Positions 25,761 through 33,237 of a stretch of 64,000 nucleotides of DNA are shown here, piece after piece. Source of the stretch: an uncultured Lachnospiraceae bacterium (GTDB lineage: Bacteria > Bacillota > Clostridia > Lachnospirales > Lachnospiraceae); contig CACWKX010000012.1 in assembly GCA_902761585.1 (NCBI GenBank), positions 90,758 to 154,757 on the forward strand, in the 5' to 3' direction. A program made the position numbers and the translations under genes. Position 1 is the stretch's first letter. Each line of letters begins with the position of its first letter. The notes under the pieces were generated by a model. That model ran no database searches. It saw only the letters and a list, made by a program, of their open reading frames with translations, and had not been told where the DNA came from.

Positions 25761-25810
25761 GGCGACCGCTCATCATCGAGTGCGGAGCACGAGATGATGA
25801 CGGTGTCGCC
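25761..25810. other. 50-nt imperfect inverted repeat upstream of ktrB
   Basis: GGCGAC...GTGC (25761-25783) pairs imperfectly with GCAC...GTCGCC (25787-25810); TCATCATC and GATGATGA form the core. It lies upstream of the mapped -10, so it would act as DNA or as part of the previous transcript, not as a ktrB leader. Confidence 0.5.
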
Positions 25811-25873
25811 GAATCGAGTAGGGCAGACATGTTCGTGCACATATGGAAAGACATGGAAGTCCGTATGGCGATG

Positions 25874-25882
25874 TGCTATAAT
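25874..25882 (+). promoter_or_regulatory. Extended -10 promoter of the K+ uptake operon
   Basis: TGCTATAAT at 25874-25882 is an extended consensus -10; the -35 position (TGGAAG, 25854) is weak. It predicts a leader of about 40 bases before the ATG at 25930. Confidence 0.6.
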
Positions 25883-25929
25883 CACGCCGTTAATGAACGA
25901 TCAAGAAGGACGAACAGGTATTTTTCGAC

Positions 25930-27261
25930 ATGAAGCTGAAGAAAAACTTTCGACTGACATCTGCCCAGATCATTCTGGCGGGGTTTTTTCTGGTTATTCT
26001 GGCCGGAGCGCTTCTTTTGATGCTCCCGATTGCCAGCATGGAGGGAACGGCAACGCCGTTCCTGGACTGCCTGTTTACATCCACATCGGCAACCTGCGTG
26101 ACCGGACTTGTCGTCTATGACACGGCGACGCACTGGAGCCTGTTCGGAAAGATCGTCATTCTGTCATTGATCCAGGTCGGCGGACTTGGCGTCATCACCA
26201 CCGCATTCCTGATCCGTGTCATTATCGGTTCCAAGATTTCTCTGATTCAGAGAACACTTCTGCAGGACTCTATCTCCGGTGACAATGTGCAGGGAATCGT
26301 CCGGATGTCGCTGTATATTATGAAGATGGTTATGGCGGTGGAGCTGGGCGGAGCCCTTGTCATGTATCCGGTGTTTGCAAGGGACTTCGGACCTGTCACC
26401 GGAGCCGGGTACGCGCTGTTCCACTCTGTCTCGGCATTCTGCAATGCGGGCTTTGACCTGATGGGCGTCCGGGAGAAGTACTCATCTCTGGTTGCTTATC
26501 AGGGCAATGCCGTGATCAATCTGGTGATCATGGCGCTGATCGTGTTCGGCGGTCTGGGCTTTTACACCTGGCGGGATCTGCAGAGAAACAAGCTTCATTT
26601 CAGCCGGTATACCCTGCAGACGAAGGTGGTCGTGACGACCACGGTCATTCTGATTCTTCTTCCGGCTGTTATCTTCTTCTTTGCGGAGTACAGATCGCTG
26701 CCGGCAGGGGAACGGGTTCTGGCTTCCTTTTTTCAGTCTGTGACGACCAGGACAGCAGGCTTCAATACATCTGATCTCACGAAATTCAAGGAAAATGATC
26801 TCCTGATCATGATTATGCTGATGCTGATCGGCGGTTCTCCGGGATCAACCGCCGGCGGTATGAAGACAACAACCATCGCGGTCGTGGTCGGGACCTTCCT
26901 GAGCATGAGCGGACGGCGGAGCAGCACCGTCCTGCATCAGCGCCGGATTCCGGCAAAGACTGTGCGGGCTGCATTCTCCATTGTCCTGATGTACGTCACC
27001 CTGTTTCTGGCAGGCGGCATGGCGGTCAGTGCGATGGAGCACCGGTCTCTTCTGAGAAGCTTCTTTGAAACGGCTTCCGCGATCGGAACCGTCGGCCTGA
27101 CGCTCGGCCTGACGCCTTCGCTTCACGTGGTATCGAAGCTGATTCTGATTGGCCTCATGTTTTACGGAAGAGTCGGGGGATTGACCTTCATGTATGCGAC
27201 ATTCAGAAGATCCAGGGTCGGGTCCTCGTGCCTGCCGCAGGAGGATCTGAACGTAGGGTAA
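25930..27261 (+). CDS. TrkH/KtrB-family K+ channel subunit
   Basis: 443 residues, four repeated M1-P-M2 units forming the K+ pore. Filter regions are visible: TSTSATCVTGLVVYD (repeat 1), HSVSAFCNAGFDL (repeat 2), QSVTTRTAGFNTSD (repeat 3) and ETASAIGTVGLTLG (repeat 4), with the GGSPGSTAGGMKTTT loop after repeat 3. Size matches KtrB rather than the longer TrkH. It takes up K+ with the RCK subunit encoded 45 bases downstream. The ribosome-binding site is weak (AAGGACGAACAGG well upstream). Confidence 0.92.
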   Translation: MKLKKNFRLTSAQIILAGFFLVILAGALLLMLPIASMEGTATPFLDCLFTSTSATCVTGLVVYDTATHWSLFGKIVILSLIQVGGLGVITTAFLIRVIIGSKISLIQRTLLQDSISGDNVQGIVRMSLYIMKMVMAVELGGALVMYPVFARDFGPVTGAGYALFHSVSAFCNAGFDLMGVREKYSSLVAYQGNAVINLVIMALIVFGGLGFYTWRDLQRNKLHFSRYTLQTKVVVTTTVILILLPAVIFFFAEYRSLPAGERVLASFFQSVTTRTAGFNTSDLTKFKENDLLIMIMLMLIGGSPGSTAGGMKTTTIAVVVGTFLSMSGRRSSTVLHQRRIPAKTVRAAFSIVLMYVTLFLAGGMAVSAMEHRSLLRSFFETASAIGTVGLTLGLTPSLHVVSKLILIGLMFYGRVGGLTFMYATFRRSRVGSSCLPQEDLNVG

Positions 27262-27306
27262 ACATCAATTACAGGGAGCCGCTTTTGCGGGGAAATGGAG
27301 AGAAGG

Positions 27307-27954
27307 ATGAAGAACAATATCCTGCTGATCGGTCTCGGATATTTTGGGATGACAGTTGCGAAGAAGCTGACAGAGTACAAACAGGATGTCATGGCGGTCG
27401 ATATGAGTGAGGAGCGCGTCGATATGGCGCTCCCCTTCGTGACGAATGCAAGGATCGGCAACGCGACCGATGAAAAGTTTGTTGCCAGCCTTGGCGTGAA
27501 TGATTACGATTTCTGCATTGTCGGAATCGGGGACGACTTCCTCAGCTCTCTTCAGACGACAGCTCTTCTCAAGGATTATGGGGCAAAATATGTGGTAGCC
27601 CGCGCGACGTCCGATGCGCAGGAGAAGCTCCTTTTGAGAAATGGAGCTGACAGGGTTGTTTTTCCTGAGAAGACGCTTGCGGCGTGGACGGCGATCCGCT
27701 TTGCCTCGAACCATATCTTTGACTACCTGGCGCTGGATGACCAGTTCTCAATCGCGGAGATCGATGTCCCGAAGCGGTGGGTCGGGAAGACGGTTCATGA
27801 GCTTGATATCAGGAAACTTTATCATTTAAATATCATTGCGCTGAAAGAGGACAATGTCCTGATTCCCGGCGTTGATCCGACTAAGCCTTTGACTGCGAAT
27901 CAGAGGCTGGTTGTACTGGGACGGAAAGAGAATATTGATAAGTGCTTTCAATAA
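27307..27954 (+). CDS. KtrA/TrkA-type RCK regulatory subunit
   Basis: 215 residues from ATG 27307. RCK_N Rossmann domain: LLIGLGYFGMTVAKKL (GxGxxG, about 5-20), acidic D in AVDMSEERV, and GNATDEKF. RCK_C domain from about residue 135 (DVPKRWVGKTVHELDIR). Binds nucleotides and possibly c-di-AMP and gates the KtrB pore, setting cell K+. It is in an operon with ktrB. GGAG upstream serves as ribosome-binding site. Confidence 0.92.
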   Translation: MKNNILLIGLGYFGMTVAKKLTEYKQDVMAVDMSEERVDMALPFVTNARIGNATDEKFVASLGVNDYDFCIVGIGDDFLSSLQTTALLKDYGAKYVVARATSDAQEKLLLRNGADRVVFPEKTLAAWTAIRFASNHIFDYLALDDQFSIAEIDVPKRWVGKTVHELDIRKLYHLNIIALKEDNVLIPGVDPTKPLTANQRLVVLGRKENIDKCFQ

Positions 27955-27981
27955 AAATAGTAATAATTACTGAAAAAGTGC

Positions 27982-28010
27982 TTGCATCCTGTTTTCGTAC
28001 ATGCTAGAAT
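27982..28010 (+). promoter_or_regulatory. Promoter of rubrerythrin gene (TTGCAT-17-TAGAAT, extended -10)
   Basis: TTGCAT 27982-27987 and TGCTAGAAT ending at 28010 with a 17-base spacer. The leader of about 70 bases holds CTCTGCAGGAG and CCTGCAG, a small self-complementary element. Confidence 0.65.
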
Positions 28011-28088
28011 GAAGTCACAGCAGATGTGAACTCTCTGCAGGAGAAAACCTGCAGAACCAGTGTACAAAAACAAGAAAGGAAAGAGAAG

Positions 28089-28631
28089 ATGGCAAAGAAT
28101 CCGTACGCAGGCACCAAGACAGAGAAGAACCTTCAGGAAGCGCTGGCTGGCGAATCCATGGCGAGAAACAAGTATACATACTTTGCTTCTGTCGCAAAGA
28201 AGGCAGGCTATGAGCAGATTGCGGCACTGTTCCAGAAGACCGCTGACAACGAGAAGGAGCATGCGAAGCTGTGGTTCAAGCATCTTGGACTTCTCGGTGA
28301 CACAGCTGAGAACCTGGCTTCAGCAGCTGAGGGCGAGAATTACGAGTGGACGGACATGTATGACCGCATGGCAAAGGATGCCGATGAGGAAGGGTTCCAC
28401 GAGCTGGCGGAGCAGTTCAGAAGGGTAGCGGCAATTGAGAAGACACATGAGGAACGCTATCGCAAGCTGCTTCACAACGTCGAGGCGAAGGAGGTCTTCG
28501 AGAAGAGCGGCGTAGTCGTCTGGGAGTGCAGAAACTGCGGACATGTCGTTGTCGGAACAAAGGCTCCGGATGTATGTCCGGTCTGCTATCATCCGCAGTC
28601 CTTCTTTGAGGTTCACGCGGAAAACTATTGA
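28089..28631 (+). CDS. rbr: Rubrerythrin (peroxide reductase)
   Basis: 180 residues. Ferritin-like diiron domain with the paired Glu/His ligands ([45 protein letters not shown]), then a C-terminal rubredoxin domain with CRNCG and CPVC (about 147-165) holding one Fe. Reduces hydrogen peroxide in anaerobes. Start set at ATG 28089 with AGGAAAGAG upstream; an in-frame start at 28026 is less likely. Strong promoter, own terminator; its neighbour is the iron regulon, consistent with iron and oxidative-stress physiology. Confidence 0.95.
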   Translation: MAKNPYAGTKTEKNLQEALAGESMARNKYTYFASVAKKAGYEQIAALFQKTADNEKEHAKLWFKHLGLLGDTAENLASAAEGENYEWTDMYDRMAKDADEEGFHELAEQFRRVAAIEKTHEERYRKLLHNVEAKEVFEKSGVVVWECRNCGHVVVGTKAPDVCPVCYHPQSFFEVHAENY

Positions 28632-28660
28632 CAAGCAGTGTTTTTACAGGAAAGCATGAT

Positions 28661-28694
28661 GAAAAAAAGTCGGCTCCTGAATAATGCAGGAGCC
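28661..28694 (-). terminator. Intrinsic terminator of the DtxR-family gene
   Basis: Read on the minus strand, GGCTCCTG (28694-28687) pairs with CAGGAGCC (28679-28672) and is followed by GACTTTTTTTC. Serves minus-strand transcripts. Confidence 0.8.
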
Positions 28695-28731
28695 TGACAG
28701 CATGACAAATCGTGCTATGAGAAAGTATAAA

Positions 28732-28785
28732 AGAAGCGGTACAGCCAGGATCGCATATCATTCAGGCTGTACCGCTTCTCTTTTC
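28732..28785 (+). terminator. 15-bp perfect hairpin, terminator between rbr and dtxR-type gene
   Basis: AGAAGCGGTACAGCC (28732-28746) pairs exactly with 28765-28779, followed on the plus strand by CTTTT. It may also weaken minus-strand transcription that ends just before it. Confidence 0.75.
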
Positions 28786-28786
28786 A

Positions 28787-29230
28787 TTACTGTTTGTCTG
28801 CGTCCGTTGCAGTGTTCTTCTGCCCTTTTGCATACTGTTCTGTGATATAGCGCTTGATCGCCGCAAAACTCTCCGGGCTGAGGTCATGTTCAATCTTGCA
28901 GGCGTCGGCAGCAGCTGTCGTCTGGTCAACACCAAGACTGGCCAGCCAGCAGGAAAAGAATTTGTGGCGTTCGTAGATTGTGCTGGCAATCTTCAGACCT
29001 TCATCTGTGAGGTAGATATACCCCTCAGGCGTCACAGTGATCAGATTGTTTTCACGGAGGTTTTTCATCGCAATGCTGATACTGGATTTCTTGTAGCCAA
29101 GCTCATTTGCGACATCGACAGAGCGGACGACAGGCTTCTGCTCGCTGAGCATCAGGATGGCTTCCAGATAGTTCTGGGCCGATTCAGTTGTGTGATATGG
29201 ACGTGAAGAGTGTAATGTAGTCTCACCCAT
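28787..29230 (-). CDS. DtxR/MntR-family metal-dependent repressor
   Basis: 147 residues. Winged helix-turn-helix in residues 18-75 (SAQNYLEAILML; VRSVDVANELGYKKSSISIAMKNL), then the dimerisation/metal-binding domain (LTDEGLKIASTIYERHKFFSCWL; CKIEHDLSPESFAAIKRY). No SH3-like third domain, so MntR/SirR-sized. Probably senses Fe(II) or Mn(II). AAAGGAG before the ATG. Its own promoter and that of the feo operon share TTGACA-18-TA(A/G)CAT overlapped by TGCTAACAT, so it likely controls both. Confidence 0.92.
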   Translation of the reverse strand: MGETTLHSSRPYHTTESAQNYLEAILMLSEQKPVVRSVDVANELGYKKSSISIAMKNLRENNLITVTPEGYIYLTDEGLKIASTIYERHKFFSCWLASLGVDQTTAAADACKIEHDLSPESFAAIKRYITEQYAKGQKNTATDADKQ

Positions 29231-29250
29231 AACGCTTCTCCTTTACTTTA

Positions 29251-29297
29251 TTAGATATTTCTAACGAATGTTAGCACATCGGAGGCACTCTTGTCAA
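29251..29297 (-). promoter_or_regulatory. dtxR-type gene promoter with overlapping operator half-sites
   Basis: Minus strand TTGACA (29297-29292), 18 bases, TAACAT (29273-29268). The -10 lies inside TGCTAACAT. TTAG-N6-CTAA-N6-TTAG (29251-29274) gives regularly alternating half-sites reminiscent of DtxR/IdeR boxes. Confidence 0.6.
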
Positions 29298-29345
29298 TCA
29301 GGGGATACAAATTAAATTGAGCGCAATATTACAGAGAAAGAAAAT

Positions 29346-29375
29346 CCGGGAGAGGCCGGCTGTGGGCTCTCCCGG
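29346..29375 (-). terminator. Intrinsic terminator of feoB
   Basis: CCGGGAGAG and CTCTCCCGG arms (29346-29354, 29367-29375); on the minus strand the stem is followed by ATTTTCTTTCT. Confidence 0.75.
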
Positions 29376-29408
29376 GTGAATACAGTGCAGATTGTGAATA
29401 TGCTGGAA

Positions 29409-31598
29409 TTATACTGCTTCCGATACGGATCTTTTGCTATATGTCTTTGTATTCTTGTATGGATCTGGTCTGAAGAGCAGATACAGCATGATGATCAAAA
29501 GGACAACCGCAACCGCTGTCCATGCCGTGAACCCATTCGCACGCAGGATCCAGAGCTGATAGACGATCAGACTGGCGACATAGGCGAACACATTCTGATA
29601 CAGAATCGCAAACCAGAACCACTTCCGGTCGTTCATTTCCGCTGCCATGGTGCCGATTGCCGCAAGGCACGGGGAATCCAGCAGGTTGAAGAGCAGGAAG
29701 GAGAAGGCTGCCGCCGCACTTGGGAACCAGGAAGCGATGGCCTGGCCAACGACAGCTGTGTCTTCGGAAGCGTCAGAGGCAACATGTGCCAGGACACCCA
29801 TCGTGGAGACGATGGATTCCTTCGCGGTAAAGCCGGAGATCGATGCGGCAACCGGCTGCCACTCGCCAAAACCGAGCGGACGGAAGATGACGGCAATTGC
29901 ACCGCCGATCGCTGCGAGGACGGAGGAGTTCGGGTTGTCAACAAGTCCGAAGTGTCCGCCTTCCATTCCGAAGCTGGACAAGAACCACATGACAAGGGTT
30001 GCGATGAAGAGAACGGTTCCTGCCTTCTTCAGGAAAGCTTTCAGCCTTTCCCAGACATGCATCAGAACTGTCTTTGGCTGCGGAATGTGATACTGCGGGA
30101 GCTCCATGACAAACGGAGCTGCTTTACCTGAGAATGGTTTTGTCTTTTTGAGCATGACGGCGGAAATCAGGACAGCGGCGATTCCGACGAAGTACATCAT
30201 AGGTGCCATCCAACCGCCTGCAGAGAAGTTCCCGGTTACGGAATAACTGGTGATGATGCCGCCCATCAGAGCGATGACAGGGAGCTTGGCGCCGCACGGG
30301 ATGAAGGTCGCTGTCATGATGGTGAGACGGCGGTCATTGTCTTGGTCGATGGTCTTGCTGGACATGATGCCCGGAACACCGCATCCGGATGAGATCAGCA
30401 GCGGGATGAAGCTCTTTCCGGACAGACCGAAATGTCTGAATACCCGGTCCATGACAAAGGCGATACGGACCATGTAGCCGCAGTCTTCAAGGATGGACAG
30501 GAACAGGAACAGGAACGCCATCTGCGGCGTGAAGCCGAGGACGGCGCCAAGTCCGCCGATCACGCCATCGGATATTGCGCTGATGAGCACACTGTTCGCG
30601 TGAAGAGCAGTCAGACCGTTTGCCACAGCCTCCTGTACCCAGGGCGTCGCGACATTGTTGATCCAGTCTGTGAAGAAGCCGCCCATGCTGTTGATGGAGA
30701 GATAGTAGACCAGGAACATGACCCCGGCAAAGATCGGGATTCCGAAGATCCGGCTTGTAACGATCTGGTCAATCTTGTCCGAGGTGGTCAGTTTTTCACC
30801 GGACTTCTTCACGGCAGCCTTCACCACCTTCTGGATAAAAGCATAGCGCTCATCCGTGACGATGGACTCCATATCGGAATCTTCTTTCTTCTCGATGGCA
30901 GCACGTTCGGCGGCAATGACCTTGAGCTGGCTGTCAGACAGGGAAAGCTGTGTGGAGACCTTAGAATCATTCTCCAGCATCTTGATGGCATACCATCTGC
31001 GCTTTTGCTGTGGAATGGAAGCCGGGAGAATCATATCCACATTTTTGACAGCGGATTCAAGCTCCTTTGAGAATATTTCAGGCGGAAGAGCATGACTCTT
31101 CTCGGCGCTCGTTTCAGCCGCCTGCTTCGCAAGCGTATCCAGACCGTCTCCATGCAGTGCGGAGGTTGGTACGACCTTGCAGCCGAGGATGGAACCAAGA
31201 CGCTCGGTGTCGACGCGGATGCCGCGCTTTTTCAGCAGATCAGCCATGTTCAGCGCGATGACGACCGGGACACCTGTTTCGATCAGCTGAGTGGTCAGGT
31301 AAAGATTCCGTTCGATGTTGGTTGCGTCGACCAGGTCGATGATGACGTCCGGATTCTCACCCAGGATATAGTCCCGACTGACAACTTCCTCAAGTGTGTA
31401 GGGGGAAAGCGAGTAGATACCGGGAAGGTCGGTAACGATTGTATCGCTGCTGCCGAACTTTCCCTTCATCTTCCCTTCTTTTTTTTCAACTGTGACGCCC
31501 GGCCAGTTTCCGACATACTGGTTGCTGCCCGTCAGAGCGTTGAACATGGTTGTCTTCCCGCAGTTCGGGTTGCCGGCAAGTGCAAATTTCAGTGCCAT
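29409..31598 (-). CDS. feoB: Ferrous iron transporter FeoB
   Basis: 729 residues from ATG 31598, GGAGG 5 bases upstream. Imports Fe(II). The N-terminal G domain has G1 GNPNCGKTT, G3 DLPG and G4 NMAD (a normal FeoB variant of NKxD). A helical spacer lies at about 165-265 and the membrane domain has two Gate motifs (ISSGCGVPGIM near 405; FIPCGAKLPVIA near 437) and C-terminal FTAKESIVSTMG. Fourth gene of the HMA-feoA-feoA-feoB series but separated from feoA by a terminator-like hairpin, so it may also be transcribed separately. Confidence 0.96.
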   Translation of the reverse strand: MALKFALAGNPNCGKTTMFNALTGSNQYVGNWPGVTVEKKEGKMKGKFGSSDTIVTDLPGIYSLSPYTLEEVVSRDYILGENPDVIIDLVDATNIERNLYLTTQLIETGVPVVIALNMADLLKKRGIRVDTERLGSILGCKVVPTSALHGDGLDTLAKQAAETSAEKSHALPPEIFSKELESAVKNVDMILPASIPQQKRRWYAIKMLENDSKVSTQLSLSDSQLKVIAAERAAIEKKEDSDMESIVTDERYAFIQKVVKAAVKKSGEKLTTSDKIDQIVTSRIFGIPIFAGVMFLVYYLSINSMGGFFTDWINNVATPWVQEAVANGLTALHANSVLISAISDGVIGGLGAVLGFTPQMAFLFLFLSILEDCGYMVRIAFVMDRVFRHFGLSGKSFIPLLISSGCGVPGIMSSKTIDQDNDRRLTIMTATFIPCGAKLPVIALMGGIITSYSVTGNFSAGGWMAPMMYFVGIAAVLISAVMLKKTKPFSGKAAPFVMELPQYHIPQPKTVLMHVWERLKAFLKKAGTVLFIATLVMWFLSSFGMEGGHFGLVDNPNSSVLAAIGGAIAVIFRPLGFGEWQPVAASISGFTAKESIVSTMGVLAHVASDASEDTAVVGQAIASWFPSAAAAFSFLLFNLLDSPCLAAIGTMAAEMNDRKWFWFAILYQNVFAYVASLIVYQLWILRANGFTAWTAVAVVLLIIMLYLLFRPDPYKNTKTYSKRSVSEAV

Positions 31599-31788
31599 AG
31601 ATTCCTCCATTCATTTCGATACATTTCTTCCAGATTCAGGGTGGATCCCGTTGCATGCAGCAGGTGCCCCCGGGATCGTCACTACCGGGCAAGTTTCACG
31701 GCCTGTGGCGGCTGGCATTGCGAGCATGCTGCGGTAACTGGAATTAAATATATCTATATAAAGTTGTACACGACTAACTATTGCACAA

Positions 31789-31811
31789 ATAAAAAACGGT
31801 TCTCTCAACCG
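31789..31811 (-). terminator. Terminator hairpin overlapping the feoA stop codon
   Basis: On the minus strand CGGTT-GAGAG-AACCG (31811-31797) is followed by TTTTTTATTT. The TGA stop of feoA lies in the stem-loop. It would reduce read-through into feoB. The 190-base gap that follows is AT-rich (TATATAGATATAT) and may hold a separate feoB promoter. Confidence 0.7.
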
Positions 31812-32026
31812 ACCTTGATGATGTCCGCATCATTTTTACGGACGGAAAGTTCATATCCTCGGACAGTCAGCTCAACCGGATCTCCGAGCGGGGCAACTTT
31901 ACGGACGTAGAGTTCCGTCCCTTTTGTGATCCCCATATCCATGATCCTTCTTCTGACAGCACCGTCCCCGTCAATTTTGACGACCTTGACTGTTTCTCCG
32001 ACCGGGACATCTCTGAGTGACCTCAT
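31805..32026 (-). CDS. feoA: FeoA-domain protein (proximal to feoB)
   Basis: 73 residues from ATG 32026, with GGAGGAGGAG upstream. A single SH3-like FeoA domain: SLRDVPVGETVKVVKIDG, RRRIMDMGITKGTELYVRK, GYELSVRKNDADIIKV. FeoA proteins associate with FeoB and tune Fe(II) transport. Second of two tandem FeoA genes that differ clearly in sequence, so they are unlikely to be redundant copies. Confidence 0.92.
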   Translation of the reverse strand: MRSLRDVPVGETVKVVKIDGDGAVRRRIMDMGITKGTELYVRKVAPLGDPVELTVRGYELSVRKNDADIIKVG

Positions 32027-32093
32027 GATTCTCTCCTCCTCCAATAAAGTTGTTCTGTATAAGCCAGAAGATTCTTCCAGCAGCGATATATGA

Positions 32094-32312
32094 TCAGCAG
32101 GGATCCACCAGAATGTGGCTGGCTGTTCCTCTGTTCAGTGCAATCCGGCTATCCTTGACCTGGAGAATCAGGTTCCCGGCAAGCTCGGACACGACTGTGA
32201 CTTTGTCGCCTGTGATGAACCCAAGTTCGATCAGGTGCTGACGGACATCGTCATGAGCTTTGATCTCCCGGATGACCACTGTATCACCTGTCTGAGAAAG
32301 TGCGAGCGGCAT
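32094..32312 (-). CDS. FeoA-domain protein (distal)
   Basis: 72 residues. SH3-like FeoA fold: ALSQTGDTVVIREIKAHDDV, RQHLIELGFITGDKVTVV, GNLILQVKDSRIALNRGTA. Start at the second of two adjacent ATGs (32312), where AGGAG is 6 bases upstream; 32315 is possible. Lies between the HMA gene and the second FeoA gene. Its exact role beside the other FeoA is unknown; two FeoA-type proteins per Feo operon is a known Clostridia arrangement. Confidence 0.9.
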   Translation of the reverse strand: MPLALSQTGDTVVIREIKAHDDVRQHLIELGFITGDKVTVVSELAGNLILQVKDSRIALNRGTASHILVDPC

Positions 32313-32385
32313 CATATGCTCCTTTCTGCTTCCCGTTCGGAAGCTCCCTTGCCGTGACAATATACAGGCAGGGGGATTACCTTGT

Positions 32386-32649
32386 TCAGCGTCTGTGAAA
32401 GAGTCCTCTCTTTTCAAAAGGCTCAATGGAAACAGACTCACAGCAATAGCCGGTATCGTTGATTGCGCTTTGAAGTTCCGCCGGATTGATTTCGCCATCT
32501 ATGCGGAAAGATGCGCTCTCGTTGCCGTGCGAGGCACGAACAGCTTTTGCACCCGGATACAGCTTTCTGACAACATCACAGATGTGGGCTTCGCACATGC
32601 CGCACCGCATCCCAGTCACCTTCATGGTAACCTGATTCAAGTCTCCCAC
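32386..32649 (-). CDS. Heavy-metal-associated (HMA)-like small protein leading the feo operon
   Basis: Up to 87 residues with a ferredoxin-like HMA fold: VTGMRCGMCEAHICDVVRKL has a CxxC metal-binding loop, then AVRASHGNESASFRIDGEI and a C-terminal GYCCESVSIEPF with two more Cys. Start uncertain: GTG 32649, TTG 32640 (GGGGG 8 bases before) or ATG 32625. As first gene of the feo operon it may buffer or deliver metal to FeoA/FeoB; HMA proteins normally carry Cu or Zn, so a role in iron uptake is unproven. Confidence 0.75.
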   Translation of the reverse strand: MGDLNQVTMKVTGMRCGMCEAHICDVVRKLYPGAKAVRASHGNESASFRIDGEINPAELQSAINDTGYCCESVSIEPFEKRGLFHRR

Positions 32650-32696
32650 CCCCTTTACCGGAAACGGCCTAACTTAACTTCCTACTCCGTCTGGAA

Positions 32697-32726
32697 ATGC
32701 TAACATAAGTAAGACATAACTGTCAA
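32697..32726 (-). promoter_or_regulatory. feo operon promoter with overlapping DtxR-like box
   Basis: Minus strand TTGACA (32726-32721), 18 bases, TAGCAT (32702-32697). The plus strand reads TGCTAACAT (32698-32706) across the -10, the same 9-mer as at the dtxR-type promoter but in inverse orientation. A further AAGTTAAGTTAGG element lies just downstream (32666-32678). Confidence 0.6.
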
Positions 32727-32780
32727 GAATACGGACAAAAAAACATTTGTATGTCATGACTTTCATTATTATGCCGCAGG

Positions 32781-32789
32781 TGTTATATT
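32781..32789 (+). promoter_or_regulatory. Extended -10 for the FeoB-associated peptide gene
   Basis: TGTTATATT at 32781-32789, with no good -35; the start codon is at 32862. Divergent from the feo promoter in the same 212-base gap. Confidence 0.4.
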
Positions 32790-32861
32790 ATAGCTGGATT
32801 GAAGGGTAGTTGAAGAAGAACGAAGGGGTTCTATTTTTTCAGAACAGAAAGGACTTTGAAT

Positions 32862-33065
32862 ATGGGAATTCTGGTAGATGTGATTCTGATTGCAGCAATC
32901 GGCGGTTATGCCGGTTATCTGATCTGGCACATTCTGAGCAGCATGAAAGCCGGAAAGGGAAATCCGTACGGATGCAGCGGGGACTGCGGAAAGTGCGGAG
33001 GCGGCTGCTCCTGCAGCAGTCAGGCGTCTGAAAAAATGAAGTCAGGCAGGCAGACACGCGGGTGA
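32862..33065 (+). CDS. FeoB-associated Cys-rich membrane protein
   Basis: 67 residues: one N-terminal transmembrane helix (ILVDVILIAAIGGYAGYLIW) and a Cys-rich tail, GCSGDCGKCGGGCSCSS, with six Cys. This matches the FeoB-associated Cys-rich family, which occurs beside feoB in many Firmicutes and may act as a FeoC-like partner. AAGGA lies 9 bases before ATG 32862. Here it is divergent from feo instead of following feoB. Confidence 0.85.
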   Translation: MGILVDVILIAAIGGYAGYLIWHILSSMKAGKGNPYGCSGDCGKCGGGCSCSSQASEKMKSGRQTRG

Positions 33066-33185
33066 AAGAGGGAAGGGTGTCCAGCAGAGACTGACAACCT
33101 GCTCCGGATTTTTGCCTATGGCCAGTCCTTTGCGCGGGCAGGAGGTCTTGTCTGCTTTGCCAGTCTCGCAATCTGTACGCCGCCA

Positions 33186-33194
33186 TGATATAAT
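33186..33194 (+). promoter_or_regulatory. Extended -10 promoter of ilvBN
   Basis: TGATATAAT at 33186-33194. No convincing -35; the leader is only about 37 bases, leaving no room for a T-box or leader-peptide attenuator. Confidence 0.55.
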
Positions 33195-33237
33195 GACCTC
33201 AGTCTATTAAACATGTTCAGAGTCAGGGGGGCTTTTC

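Noticed and set aside
29376..30131. 251-codon open frame antisense to feoB
   Set aside because: feoB is unmistakable; this frame starts at an unsupported ATG and has shadow-frame composition.
33157..33194. TTGCCA as -35 for the ilvB promoter
   Set aside because: It lies 26 bases from the TATAAT, too far; the extended -10 explains the promoter without it.
33066..33237. Leader-peptide or T-box attenuation of ilvBN
   Set aside because: The extended -10 leaves a leader of about 37 bases, too short for either.
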